Part shown: one piece after another, positions 15,971 through 24,000 of the stretch
Layout: every line of letters begins with the position of its first letter
How positions within the stretch are numbered: position 1 is the first letter of the stretch
NCBI GenBank assembly: GCA_035506335.1
Contig: DATJPN010000074.1
Coordinates: 1-64,000 of the forward strand
Source: DAIDKA01 sp035506335
GTDB lineage: Bacteria > Pseudomonadota > Gammaproteobacteria > Steroidobacterales > Steroidobacteraceae
Direction: 5' to 3'
DNA length: 64,000 nt
Translations under genes and position numbers: made by a program
The notes under the pieces: model-generated
What the model was told of the DNA's origin: nothing
The model's input: the letters and a program-made list of their open reading frames with translations, nothing else
The model's database searches: none

Positions 15971-18136
15971 ATGCCAGAGCGCGGCCTGCGGCTGGCGGCA
16001 CTCCTCGCGGCCGCCTCCGTCGCAGCGGGTCGCGCCGCTGCCGCGGATTTCACCGCCCTGCTCGCCGCGTCGCACACGGACGCCGCGGGACGGCTGCAGG
16101 TCGATGTTCACTTCGACTGCGCGCTGGCGCCGCCCGCCTTGAGTGCCGCGGGTCTCGCGGCCGCTTCGACGCTCAAGGCCGGGACCCTGTGCGTGGTGGA
16201 AGGCTGGGCGCTGCCCGCCGCGCTGCCGCAGCTGGCCGCCGTCGCGGGCGTCACCCGGCTCTCGGCTCCCTCCTATGTCCACCGCGCGCCTCCGCGGACC
16301 CTGCTGCCGATGCTGCACGGCCTCGCGCACGCCGCCGTGCAGAAAAGCGGCGCGACGCCCGCCATCGACCAGTATGGCGTCTCGATCCAGCATGCCGGAG
16401 CGTTCGTCACGCAGACCGGGAGCAATGGCGCCGGCGTGACGGTCGGCGTGCAGTCAAGCGGGGTATACAGCCTGAACCTCATTGAGGCGCGGGGCGAACT
16501 GCCGGCCTCGGTCCGGGTCGTGCAGCCGGCGAGCAACCCGCCGCCGATCCTGGCGGATGAGGGCACCGCCCTGCTCGAGGAGGTCCATGCGATCGCCCCC
16601 GGCGCGAGCCTCGTGTACTGCGGACCATCGACCTTCGTGGACTACACCTCCTGCCTGACACAGCTCATCGATGCGGGAGCCACCATACTGCTGGATGACA
16701 CCGGGTTCACCAGCGACGGGGTGATGTCGGAGGATAACGATCAGAGCAGCGCGGTGGCGCAGATCCTGACCCAGAATCCCGCCGTGATGCTGTTCAGCGC
16801 CGCGGGCAACAACGGCGGCACCTACTGGGAAGGCCCCTATGCTCCCGTCAGCGTCGCAACCACGACTTTGCCCGCGCTGTCCTGCCCGGCATCCTCGGGA
16901 ACACCCGATGCCTATGTCGCGACCTTCGGCGGTAACGCCAATCAGACCCTGACCGTGAGCGCCGGCAACGGCTATGCGAGCTTTCCGCTGCTGCTGGCCT
17001 GGGCCGATCCGCCGGGGCAGCTCACGAGCCGGTTCGATGTATTCTGGTTCGCCGCCGGCAGCACGACGATGCTCGGGTGCTTTTCTTCGGCGAACGCCGT
17101 GAGCGACCAGGCCGAACAGACGCTGACGCTGCCGAGCGGATCCTACACCGTGGTCGTGGCCTCTCCCGATGCGACCACCGCGGGCAAGTTCCTGAAGCTC
17201 TGGGCCGGGGGCGACGGTCTGACTGGGTTCGCGGTCGCAACCTCGGGGGGACTGGTCTCACCCCAGCACATGGTTCCCGGCGTCGTGACCGTCGGCGCCG
17301 TCAACGGGTCGGACGGCATCGGCGATGCCATCGAGTCCTTCTCCAGCACCGGACCGCTGCAGGTCGAGTTTCCCGCCCCTGCCCTGCTGCAGGCGCCGAC
17401 CCTGGTCGCGCCCGACGGGATCAACGTCGATGCCGCCGGCACGTACTTTGCCGCCGAACTGTTTCCGGACGGCAATTTCTACGGCACCTCGGCCGCCGTG
17501 CCGAATGCGGCCGCGGTGGCGGCACTGCTGCGCGGCGCCTTTCCGACATTGAGCGTCGCGGAGGTGACCAGCGCCCTGACCCGGGGCGCCACCGTGCTCG
17601 GCGCCGCGGCGCCCGATGGGGTGTTCGGGTACGGCCGCGTCGATGCGCTCGGTGCGCTGAACACCCTGCCGGGTCCGACGATCAGCCCGCTCATCGACGC
17701 GAGCAGTACCGGCAGCGCCAGCACCACCCCGCAGGCCTTGAATATCAGCGGCACCGGCACGCTGCATTTCACCGTCAGCAGCAGCAACACGGCGCTGGTT
17801 CCCAACGCCATCGTGAACACAGGCACTCCCGGCGTCAGCGTCTCTTCAGGCTGCGGCACGAGCACCCTCGCCTGCACCCTCACCGTCACCCCGGTGACGG
17901 GACAGGCCGGCATGGCGACGCTCACGGTGTCCGTCGTCGATGGCGCCAATCGGTCGGCCCCGGCGACGATGACGTTCACGGCCACGGATCCGGCGCCGGC
18001 CCCGGCGCCGACAGGCGGCGGCCACGGCGGCGGGGGCGGCGTGCAGGACTGGGCCCTCTTGGGAATCGGCGCGCTGCTGGCCTGGTCGCGGTCGCGCGCG
18101 ATGGGCTCCCGCGGCTTGCCTACAGATAGATCGTGA
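15971..18136 (+). CDS. Atypical S8-family subtilisin-like secreted protein with GlyGly-CTERM-like tail
   Basis: About 721 residues. A signal peptide (about 1-26) is followed by a subtilisin-like fold: the catalytic Ser is present in YGTSAAVPNAA and the oxyanion Asn in SAAGNNGG. The usual Asp (DTG motif) falls in GVQSSGV and the His motif is replaced by DEGTALLEEVH, a pattern I associate with a divergent subgroup, so activity is doubtful or uses other acidic residues. An Ig-like C-terminal region ends in a Gly-rich stretch (GGGHGGGGG), a hydrophobic helix and Arg residues, like GlyGly-CTERM sorting tails. Its last 17 bases overlap the convergent TonB receptor gene. Confidence 0.78.
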   Translation: MPERGLRLAALLAAASVAAGRAAAADFTALLAASHTDAAGRLQVDVHFDCALAPPALSAAGLAAASTLKAGTLCVVEGWALPAALPQLAAVAGVTRLSAPSYVHRAPPRTLLPMLHGLAHAAVQKSGATPAIDQYGVSIQHAGAFVTQTGSNGAGVTVGVQSSGVYSLNLIEARGELPASVRVVQPASNPPPILADEGTALLEEVHAIAPGASLVYCGPSTFVDYTSCLTQLIDAGATILLDDTGFTSDGVMSEDNDQSSAVAQILTQNPAVMLFSAAGNNGGTYWEGPYAPVSVATTTLPALSCPASSGTPDAYVATFGGNANQTLTVSAGNGYASFPLLLAWADPPGQLTSRFDVFWFAAGSTTMLGCFSSANAVSDQAEQTLTLPSGSYTVVVASPDATTAGKFLKLWAGGDGLTGFAVATSGGLVSPQHMVPGVVTVGAVNGSDGIGDAIESFSSTGPLQVEFPAPALLQAPTLVAPDGINVDAAGTYFAAELFPDGNFYGTSAAVPNAAAVAALLRGAFPTLSVAEVTSALTRGATVLGAAAPDGVFGYGRVDALGALNTLPGPTISPLIDASSTGSASTTPQALNISGTGTLHFTVSSSNTALVPNAIVNTGTPGVSVSSGCGTSTLACTLTVTPVTGQAGMATLTVSVVDGANRSAPATMTFTATDPAPAPAPTGGGHGGGGGVQDWALLGIGALLAWSRSRAMGSRGLPTDRS

Positions 18137-20309
18137 GCTTCAGCACGCCGGAGAACGGCTCCAGAGGATGCACCTGGTAGCCGTCCACGCCCTCGACCGG
18201 TTCACCCGGCAGCCGCGAGGTGTAGTAGTACGCGGAGGAATCCGCGTGCGTGTTGAGCAGGTTGTACAGGGTGAGCTGCAACTTGAGGCTGGGGGAGAAC
18301 TTGTAACCCATGTCCAGGTTGAACTCACTGTAACCACTGTCCTGCGGAAACTCGGTGCCGTCGGCCAAGGGATAGGCGCCGAGCTTGCGCCACTGCAGAC
18401 CGCCGAACCACGGCCCGAGGTTGTTCACGAGCACGCCGAATGAGCCGATGAACGTCGGCGCCTCGGCGATCCACGGACCCGGCAGGCCATACGCCGCGAG
18501 GTCCCCCCGGTAACGCGCATGCGACAGCGCCAGGTCGGTATTGAACTCGATCCACGAAAAGGGATGGTACTGGGCCGAGAGTTCCACGCCGCGCCGGCGA
18601 CTCGGGGCGCTGGCGGCGTCCTGACCGGCGTCGGCGTCATAGGCAAGCTCCGAGTTGAAGTCCTGCTGGAACACGGCCAGCTGCATCGACAGCTTCGGGA
18701 CCAGGTTGCTGCGGATGCCGAACTCCAGGCCCCGGGTCGGTGCCAGCAGCGGAGTGGCCCCCGCGGTGCCGGGCACGCCTTCGATGGGCACCGTGCCGAA
18801 CACCCCGCGGACGTCGTCCGAATGAAACCCGCGACCGGCACTGAAATAGAACTCGGTCCTGGCGAAGGGTCCGAGGATGAGACTGCCCTTGGGCTGCAGC
18901 AGCGTCTGGTCGGCCGTACCGCGAAATCCGCTGATCAGGCTGTGATCGCTGGCGCGGTAGTACTCCTCGCGCACGCCGAGCACCGTTCGCAACCATGGCG
19001 TCCAGTGCGTCGTCGCATCAAGATACGGCCCCAGGTCGAGCAGATGCACCCCGTCGGCGTTGCAGACGCCCCCGGGGGCGGCGACCTGGATCGCCGGGCC
19101 CGTGACCTGGATCACCGAGCAGTAATCGAGCGGCGTTCGCCTGAGCGTATGCAACCGGTTGACGTAGGCACTGTCATCGCGCAGCTGCACGCCGGCCTCG
19201 GTCTCGTTCTGCAGTACACCGAAGTTCTGGCTGAACGCCACGGCCATCTGTCCGCCCAGGGTGCTGCGGCGTTCGGTCTGCTGTTCCTGGTCGCCGTTGA
19301 CCGGATCGTTCAGATAGTGCGTGAAGTCGTTCCAGAGAATCATCCGGCTGGATATGTAGTAGGCGCTCGACTTGAAGTTCCAGGTGTCCCCGGCGGTGGC
19401 GAAGTGCAGCGAAAGGCTGTGGCGCTCCGAGAGATTGCCGTCACCGGGATCCAGGGTGCCGAAGCGGCCGATCAGTCCTTCCTGAATGGCCCGCAGCGGC
19501 TGGTCCGTGGTCATGTTGCCCTGGCCATGGAAGTACAGGACCGTGGCCCCGTACCCCTCTTCATCCGATCCGTGGGTGTAGCGCAGCGCGGCGGCGATCT
19601 TCTCGAAGTCGTCCGGATGCGTGAAGGGCCCGTCGACATGCCCGTAGTAGGCCCCGCCGACGATACGATCGTTGTCGGTCAGATGGTCGGTTCCGCCCGC
19701 GAACAGGTTGTAGACCCCGAGGGTTCCGGCAGCGAGCGCGACCTGGTTCGGAATGTCGTTGGCCAGCTTCATGTAGGTCGACGCCACCGAACCGAAATCC
19801 CCCAACGAGGCGTAGTAGGGACCCTTGGTGTAGTCGAGCCCGTTGGCCAGCTCCGGCATGATGAAGTTCAGGTCCGAATATCCCTGGCCGTGGGTATTCG
19901 TCGGGCGATTCACCGGCATGTCGTCGACGAAGTTGGCGATGTCGGTGCCGTGGTCCAGATTGAAGCCGCGGGCCAGGTACTGATTGGCCTTGCCCTCACC
20001 GGAATGCACCGTGACCACCAGGCCCGGCACGCTCTCGAGCAGCTGCCCCACCCGGTAGACCGGACGCAGCTCGAGCTCCTGCTCCGTCACTGACCCTTGG
20101 CTCGCGGTCGTGGCAACGCCCAACAGGCTCACATGCGAGGCGGTGACGACGACTGCTTCGAGCACCTCGGGCGACTCATCGGTGGTCGCACCGGCGGCAG
20201 CGGTCTGCGCCCAGGCGGGCTGCCCGGTGACCCGCGCGACCAGCAGAACAGTCGCACACGCCAAGCCCGCCACGCGGCGCAGCGCCCTCGCACACCCAGG
20301 TGTCCGCAT
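18120..20309 (-). CDS. TonB-dependent outer membrane receptor
   Basis: About 729 residues. A signal peptide (about 1-35) precedes a TonB-box-like segment (EVLEAVVVTAS) and the plug domain, with LESVPGLVVTVHSGEG and ARGFNLDHGTD, then a long beta-barrel rich in alternating aromatic strands. Such receptors take up siderophores, vitamins, sugars or aromatic ligands using TonB energy; the plug (ARGFNLDHGTDIANFVDD) is of the type often seen in receptors outside the siderophore group, so the ligand is open. AAAGGA 7 bases before ATG 20309 supports that start over an upstream in-frame ATG at 20399. No ligand-specific genes are adjacent. Confidence 0.88.
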   Translation of the reverse strand: MRTPGCARALRRVAGLACATVLLVARVTGQPAWAQTAAAGATTDESPEVLEAVVVTASHVSLLGVATTASQGSVTEQELELRPVYRVGQLLESVPGLVVTVHSGEGKANQYLARGFNLDHGTDIANFVDDMPVNRPTNTHGQGYSDLNFIMPELANGLDYTKGPYYASLGDFGSVASTYMKLANDIPNQVALAAGTLGVYNLFAGGTDHLTDNDRIVGGAYYGHVDGPFTHPDDFEKIAAALRYTHGSDEEGYGATVLYFHGQGNMTTDQPLRAIQEGLIGRFGTLDPGDGNLSERHSLSLHFATAGDTWNFKSSAYYISSRMILWNDFTHYLNDPVNGDQEQQTERRSTLGGQMAVAFSQNFGVLQNETEAGVQLRDDSAYVNRLHTLRRTPLDYCSVIQVTGPAIQVAAPGGVCNADGVHLLDLGPYLDATTHWTPWLRTVLGVREEYYRASDHSLISGFRGTADQTLLQPKGSLILGPFARTEFYFSAGRGFHSDDVRGVFGTVPIEGVPGTAGATPLLAPTRGLEFGIRSNLVPKLSMQLAVFQQDFNSELAYDADAGQDAASAPSRRRGVELSAQYHPFSWIEFNTDLALSHARYRGDLAAYGLPGPWIAEAPTFIGSFGVLVNNLGPWFGGLQWRKLGAYPLADGTEFPQDSGYSEFNLDMGYKFSPSLKLQLTLYNLLNTHADSSAYYYTSRLPGEPVEGVDGYQVHPLEPFSGVLKLTIYL

Positions 20310-20458
20310 CGGAATCCTTTTGAAATCTTCCGCGGTTCCGCGCGTCGGCGACCCCGCAGCTTGAGAGTGCATACTGGCGGCGAAGCCCCGGATACTCAAA
20401 GCGATTACCGTTACCTGGGTGTTATAGAACCGCCGTTAACGCCCCGGGGCACGAGGCC

Positions 20459-21625
20459 TCAGGTGCTGATCGGGACATGAGGCGACCGGTTGTCGAAGGC
20501 GTCCTGAATCGCCTGCAGCGCGCGCTGCAGGAAATTCTCCACCTCGGGCCAGTGATGCACCACGTACCAGCCCACGGACAGCAGGACCAGCAGCCACACC
20601 ACGGTGCCGATCAGCACCACCAGCGGGTGCACGGGGTCATAGGCACCCACGGGGGCGTAGTAGCGCGCCATCCGCATCTGCCGCACCAGCGTGCCGTAGA
20701 CGACACACACCGCGACGATCCCGACCCAGTGCGGAACCAGGGCGGCCCAGTCCCAGCCGAGGACCGGCCGCCCGGCGATCGCGCCAACGAGTGCGACCAG
20801 AAAGCCGATCAGGAGCAATACGTGTATCACCGCGGACAGCGGTCCGGCACCGTATGGGATGGGTGCGTACGCCGCCGGATACGGCGCGCCCGGCCAGCTG
20901 GATGCACTCCAGGCGCGCCGCTGCGCCCGCCACTGCCGGCGCTGATCGCGCCACATGCGGCGCTGATCGCGCCATTGGTCGCGCCAGTGGCGCCCGGCGT
21001 CAAAGGCCGCCCGCGGCCGGCCGATGAGTTCCTCGGCGTTGAAGGGTTTGCCGTGGGCCTGCGCCAGTTGTTCGGCCGTGACGGCAACCGGCACGACCAT
21101 CATCATGACCAGATAGACCGCGGCGCCGACGCCCCCCGTGAACGCGGCGAACAGCACGAACATCACGCGCACCACGGTCACATCGACGCCGAAGTAGGCC
21201 GCGAGCCCGTTGCAGACGCCGCCGACCATTTCGCCCTCATGGATCCGGTACAGGTGCCGGACCTCGGCGGTGGACCGAGCCCCGGCACCGGCGCTGGCCT
21301 GCGCCGCACCCGCGGTGGCAGGTCCGGGGCCGGCGGGCTGCGGTTCCGACTCACCCGTGCCGGCACCGGCGCCCGGTTCCACCGGACCCATTTCACGGAG
21401 CACCTGTGCGATCTCCTCGGCCGTGACGACATTCTTGGCGCCGCTCACGTGGCGCGACAGCTTGTCGGCAATGGCCTGCTCCAGATCCGCCAGGATCTCC
21501 TGCCGGTCCGGATCCGCGCTGAGCCGCGTTTCGGCGATCTTCAGGTACGCGGCCAGGGCCTCGCAGCCTTCGGATTCGATCTGCCAGGCATTGCCGTTCA
21601 GGCTGATGGTATTGACCGCGCGCAT
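20459..21625 (-). CDS. PspC-domain envelope stress protein
   Basis: About 388 residues. The N-terminal HAAS-like helical segment (about 1-80) and an Ala/Gly/Pro linker lead to a PspC domain (HLYRIHEGEMVGGVCNGLAA at about 123-142, then two hydrophobic stretches). A charged Arg/Trp/Gln repeat follows (WRDQRRMWRDQRRQW), then two or three further membrane helices near the C-terminus. PspC proteins sense or damp envelope stress. The start is 2 bases after the stop of the PadR gene, so they form one operon. Confidence 0.82.
   Translation of the reverse strand: MRAVNTISLNGNAWQIESEGCEALAAYLKIAETRLSADPDRQEILADLEQAIADKLSRHVSGAKNVVTAEEIAQVLREMGPVEPGAGAGTGESEPQPAGPGPATAGAAQASAGAGARSTAEVRHLYRIHEGEMVGGVCNGLAAYFGVDVTVVRVMFVLFAAFTGGVGAAVYLVMMMVVPVAVTAEQLAQAHGKPFNAEELIGRPRAAFDAGRHWRDQWRDQRRMWRDQRRQWRAQRRAWSASSWPGAPYPAAYAPIPYGAGPLSAVIHVLLLIGFLVALVGAIAGRPVLGWDWAALVPHWVGIVAVCVVYGTLVRQMRMARYYAPVGAYDPVHPLVVLIGTVVWLLVLLSVGWYVVHHWPEVENFLQRALQAIQDAFDNRSPHVPIST
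20937..20974. repeat. 17-base direct repeat inside the PspC gene
   Basis: CGGCGCTGATCGCGCCA occurs at 20937-20953 and again at 20958-20974, a 21-base period matching a seven-residue W/R/D/Q repeat in the protein. It looks like a recent internal duplication in a charged helical region rather than a control site. Confidence 0.7.
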
Positions 21626-21627
21626 GG

Positions 21628-21951
21628 TCACGCTCCCAGGTCTTCGATGGTCTTGTTGATGAGGCGCCAGTAGGCGACGAGCTGCGCGAGTTGCGCCTGA
21701 CCGGCTGCGGTCAGCGCGTAGTACTTGCGCGGGGGCCCCGAGCCGGATTCCTTCCACTCATAGTCCACCAGTCCGTCACGCCGCATCCGGCTCAGCAGTG
21801 GATACAGCGTCCCCTCCTGCGTCGCGAACTCGGTGTCGGCAAGCTTGCGCAGAATATCGGCGACATAGACGCGATCCGCGTCGATGACCTTGAGGATGAG
21901 GAATTCGAGCAGGCCCTTGCGCATCGGCCCGAATCGTTCGTTGGCGGCCAT
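21628..21951 (-). CDS. PadR-family transcriptional regulator
   Basis: A 107-residue winged-helix protein of the PadR type (MRKGLLEFLILKVI at about 10-23; GTLYPLLSRMRRDGLVDYEW at about 47-66), with the family's C-terminal dimerisation helix. ATG 21951 has AAGGG at the right distance; GTG 21957 is in frame but less likely. It is cotranscribed with the PspC gene, a pairing known for PadR repressors that control envelope-stress genes. An inverted repeat upstream is the probable operator, implying autoregulation. Confidence 0.88.
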   Translation of the reverse strand: MAANERFGPMRKGLLEFLILKVIDADRVYVADILRKLADTEFATQEGTLYPLLSRMRRDGLVDYEWKESGSGPPRKYYALTAAGQAQLAQLVAYWRLINKTIEDLGA

Positions 21952-21972
21952 GAACACCCTTGCTTCAGTACA

Positions 21973-21994
21973 CTACCTTTTTATCACAAGGTAG
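21973..21994. promoter_or_regulatory. PadR operator candidate
   Basis: A perfect inverted repeat, CTACCTT-N8-AAGGTAG, lies 22 bases before the padR ATG in the promoter of the padR-pspC operon. The arm size and 8-base spacer fit PadR-family operators. Dimer binding here would block RNA polymerase. Confidence 0.6.
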
Positions 21995-22024
21995 CTTGAA
22001 TTGGAAGCGGTGAGGGTTTGGCGG

Positions 22025-23035
22025 CTACAGGGATCGCTTTTCGCCCTTCCGGCCGCCCGGCCAGCCCGTTCCCTGCTTGTAGGTCCGGTTGCCGAGGAAC
22101 ACGGCCTCCACGCGGGTGATGCGGCCGTCCTGGAACTTCCACGCCTCGGTGTTCAGGACTTCGTTGGGCCACTGGGTGCTGGGCATCATGGGATAGGTGC
22201 GACCGTTCGGCATGGTCACGGACTTGACGGTGCCACGGCGCCGGAAGTCGAAAACCCCGAAGATGATCTGCCGCTGCGTATCGATGATGGGGAAACGCGC
22301 GTTGTCGTATTCGGTGATGAAGGCGTACACGCCGGTGTCGATCTGCCGGGCGCACCCCATTCCGAGGGATGCACGGACGGCGGCCGCCCAGTCATCATCG
22401 TGCGCCAGCGGTCGCAGCGGCACCGGCGGGCGATCATGCGGACCGAGCGCCATGACCATGCCGTTCTCCAGCCGCACGCACGACTCGGCGAAGGGCGCGA
22501 GTTCCCCCTTCTGCAGCGCCACCGCCCGCATGTAGGCGAGCGCCGCGGCGATCATCTGCCGGCGCGTCAGGCGATGCCCGGCGGGCTCGACCCGGTCCCA
22601 CAACGGCTCGTACGCAGGCTGGGTCACGGAAGCCGGCGCATCGCGGTTCACCACGGTCTCGATTTCCGTGAGTCCCTGCGCCGTGACCTTCAGGCGCACC
22701 ATCAGGTAGCCCGGCGTGCCGTTCTCGCGCATGGTCACGTAGGTGGCGACGCCGCCCTGCGCCGGATCATAGAAATCGTGGCGGTACGCGCCGAGTTCGG
22801 AGAAGGTCACCCACAGCGCCTCCCCGAGCGGAATCGCGACGCCGTTTTCGGTGAACCGCACGTTCGGTGCGACGCGCAGGCGCCCGGGATCATGCGCCTG
22901 CAGCGCCTGCAGGTACCCGTCCATCACCGACCTCAGGCACGCCTCGTCGCAGGCCGTGCCCCCGGCCGCGGCGCGAGCCGTCACGACGATGCATGCCAGC
23001 AAGGCGCAGGCCCGTGGAAAGTTCGTGACCTTCAT
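22025..23035 (-). CDS. Secreted hypothetical protein, NTF2/SnoaL-like fold suspected
   Basis: A 336-residue protein with a signal peptide (about 1-24, ACALLACIVVTARA) and a conserved Cys pair (CDEACL, about 28-33). It is a paralogue of the gene immediately upstream: both share the C-D-x2-C-L start, a V-R-F-x-E-N segment (VRFTENGVAIP) and an N-terminal helix that suggests an NTF2/SnoaL-type domain. I do not recognise a characterised family. ATG 23035 overlaps the upstream stop by 4 bases (ATGA). It is last in the PQQ dehydrogenase/carotenoid oxygenase operon and may help bind or process the substrate in the periplasm. Confidence 0.6.
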   Translation of the reverse strand: MKVTNFPRACALLACIVVTARAAAGGTACDEACLRSVMDGYLQALQAHDPGRLRVAPNVRFTENGVAIPLGEALWVTFSELGAYRHDFYDPAQGGVATYVTMRENGTPGYLMVRLKVTAQGLTEIETVVNRDAPASVTQPAYEPLWDRVEPAGHRLTRRQMIAAALAYMRAVALQKGELAPFAESCVRLENGMVMALGPHDRPPVPLRPLAHDDDWAAAVRASLGMGCARQIDTGVYAFITEYDNARFPIIDTQRQIIFGVFDFRRRGTVKSVTMPNGRTYPMMPSTQWPNEVLNTEAWKFQDGRITRVEAVFLGNRTYKQGTGWPGGRKGEKRSL

Positions 23036-23970
23036 GAATGCGAGTTCTTCGACCAGGGGGAGATGGAATAGTACGGCGACCCGATGAAGTCGGCCTCCAC
23101 CGGCCCGACCGCGCCGTCGATGATCTTGAAGGTCTCGACGAAGCTCCACGTATGCGGCTCCTGGAAAGGCGAAGTCCTGGGCGTACCGTCGGTGAGCTTG
23201 AAATCGATCACGTTGCCCTTGTGGTCGATGAATCCGCGGAACATCACCAGGCCCCGCGCCTCGTCCACCAGGATCGGCTCGCGCCGCACCCGCACATTGA
23301 ACAGGTAGGTGCCGAGCCTGAACGGTCCCTCGCAGCCATGCGGTGCGGTCTCCATGCCGTTTTCGATGCGATGGCAGGTGGGCGCGAACACCGTGTGCAG
23401 TGTGCCGTCGTTGTGCGACAGCGTGGCGAAGTAGCCGTCGGCGATGCGGATCAGCTCCGCGCGCGGTCGCCGCTGCGCCGGCGTGAGCAGCTGGCTCGTC
23501 AGCGGATCATGGGTGAGCTTCGTCACATCCCCGAACGGTGTCGGGGGCGCGCTGACGAGGCGCTTCGTGGACAACAGGTGCTCCACCTCCACGATCCTGC
23601 CGCGCACGACCCGCAGGCGGATGGCGAGGAACGCCGGCGTATTCCCCATCATGATCGCCGTGTAGACGCCCGCGCCGCCGCTCACCGGATCCGAGAACGT
23701 CAGCGCCGGGCCGATCTCGGATGTGACCACGTCCCAGCTGCCGTCGGGAAACGGCAGCTGCACGTTGTTCTCCATGAAGCGCACCCGCGCCGCGAACGGC
23801 GCCTGCGTCCGGTCGTGATGGACGTAGGCCGCCCGGTACTGATCCGCGATCCGCCGCAGGCACCCATCGTCACACGCCGCCTGCGCGGCGGTCGCGCCGA
23901 GCAGCGGCGCGGCCAGCAGGATCAGCGCCATCCGTCCGATCCACCATGACATTGCCGAATTCGCGCACAT
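23032..23970 (-). CDS. Secreted hypothetical protein, paralogue of its downstream neighbour
   Basis: About 312 residues, with a signal peptide (about 1-31, hydrophobic MALILLAAPLL) ending near AQA and then the CDDGCLRRI motif. The middle contains VRFMENNVQLP, closely matching the neighbour, and a conserved HRIENGM. Function unknown. ATG 23970 has a GAGGGGG ribosome site; ATG 23994 is in frame but lacks one. Position in the operon behind a carotenoid/stilbene oxygenase suggests a periplasmic role in the same pathway, possibly as a lyase or isomerase. Confidence 0.6.
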   Translation of the reverse strand: MCANSAMSWWIGRMALILLAAPLLGATAAQAACDDGCLRRIADQYRAAYVHHDRTQAPFAARVRFMENNVQLPFPDGSWDVVTSEIGPALTFSDPVSGGAGVYTAIMMGNTPAFLAIRLRVVRGRIVEVEHLLSTKRLVSAPPTPFGDVTKLTHDPLTSQLLTPAQRRPRAELIRIADGYFATLSHNDGTLHTVFAPTCHRIENGMETAPHGCEGPFRLGTYLFNVRVRREPILVDEARGLVMFRGFIDHKGNVIDFKLTDGTPRTSPFQEPHTWSFVETFKIIDGAVGPVEADFIGSPYYSISPWSKNSHS

Positions 23971-24000
23971 CACGACCCCCTCTTCCGTTCTCAAGGCCGC

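Noticed and set aside
20310..20458. A promoter for the TonB receptor with TTGAGT and TATGCA
   Set aside because: The spacing of about 20 bases is too long for a confident sigma-70 call; the region is left unassigned.
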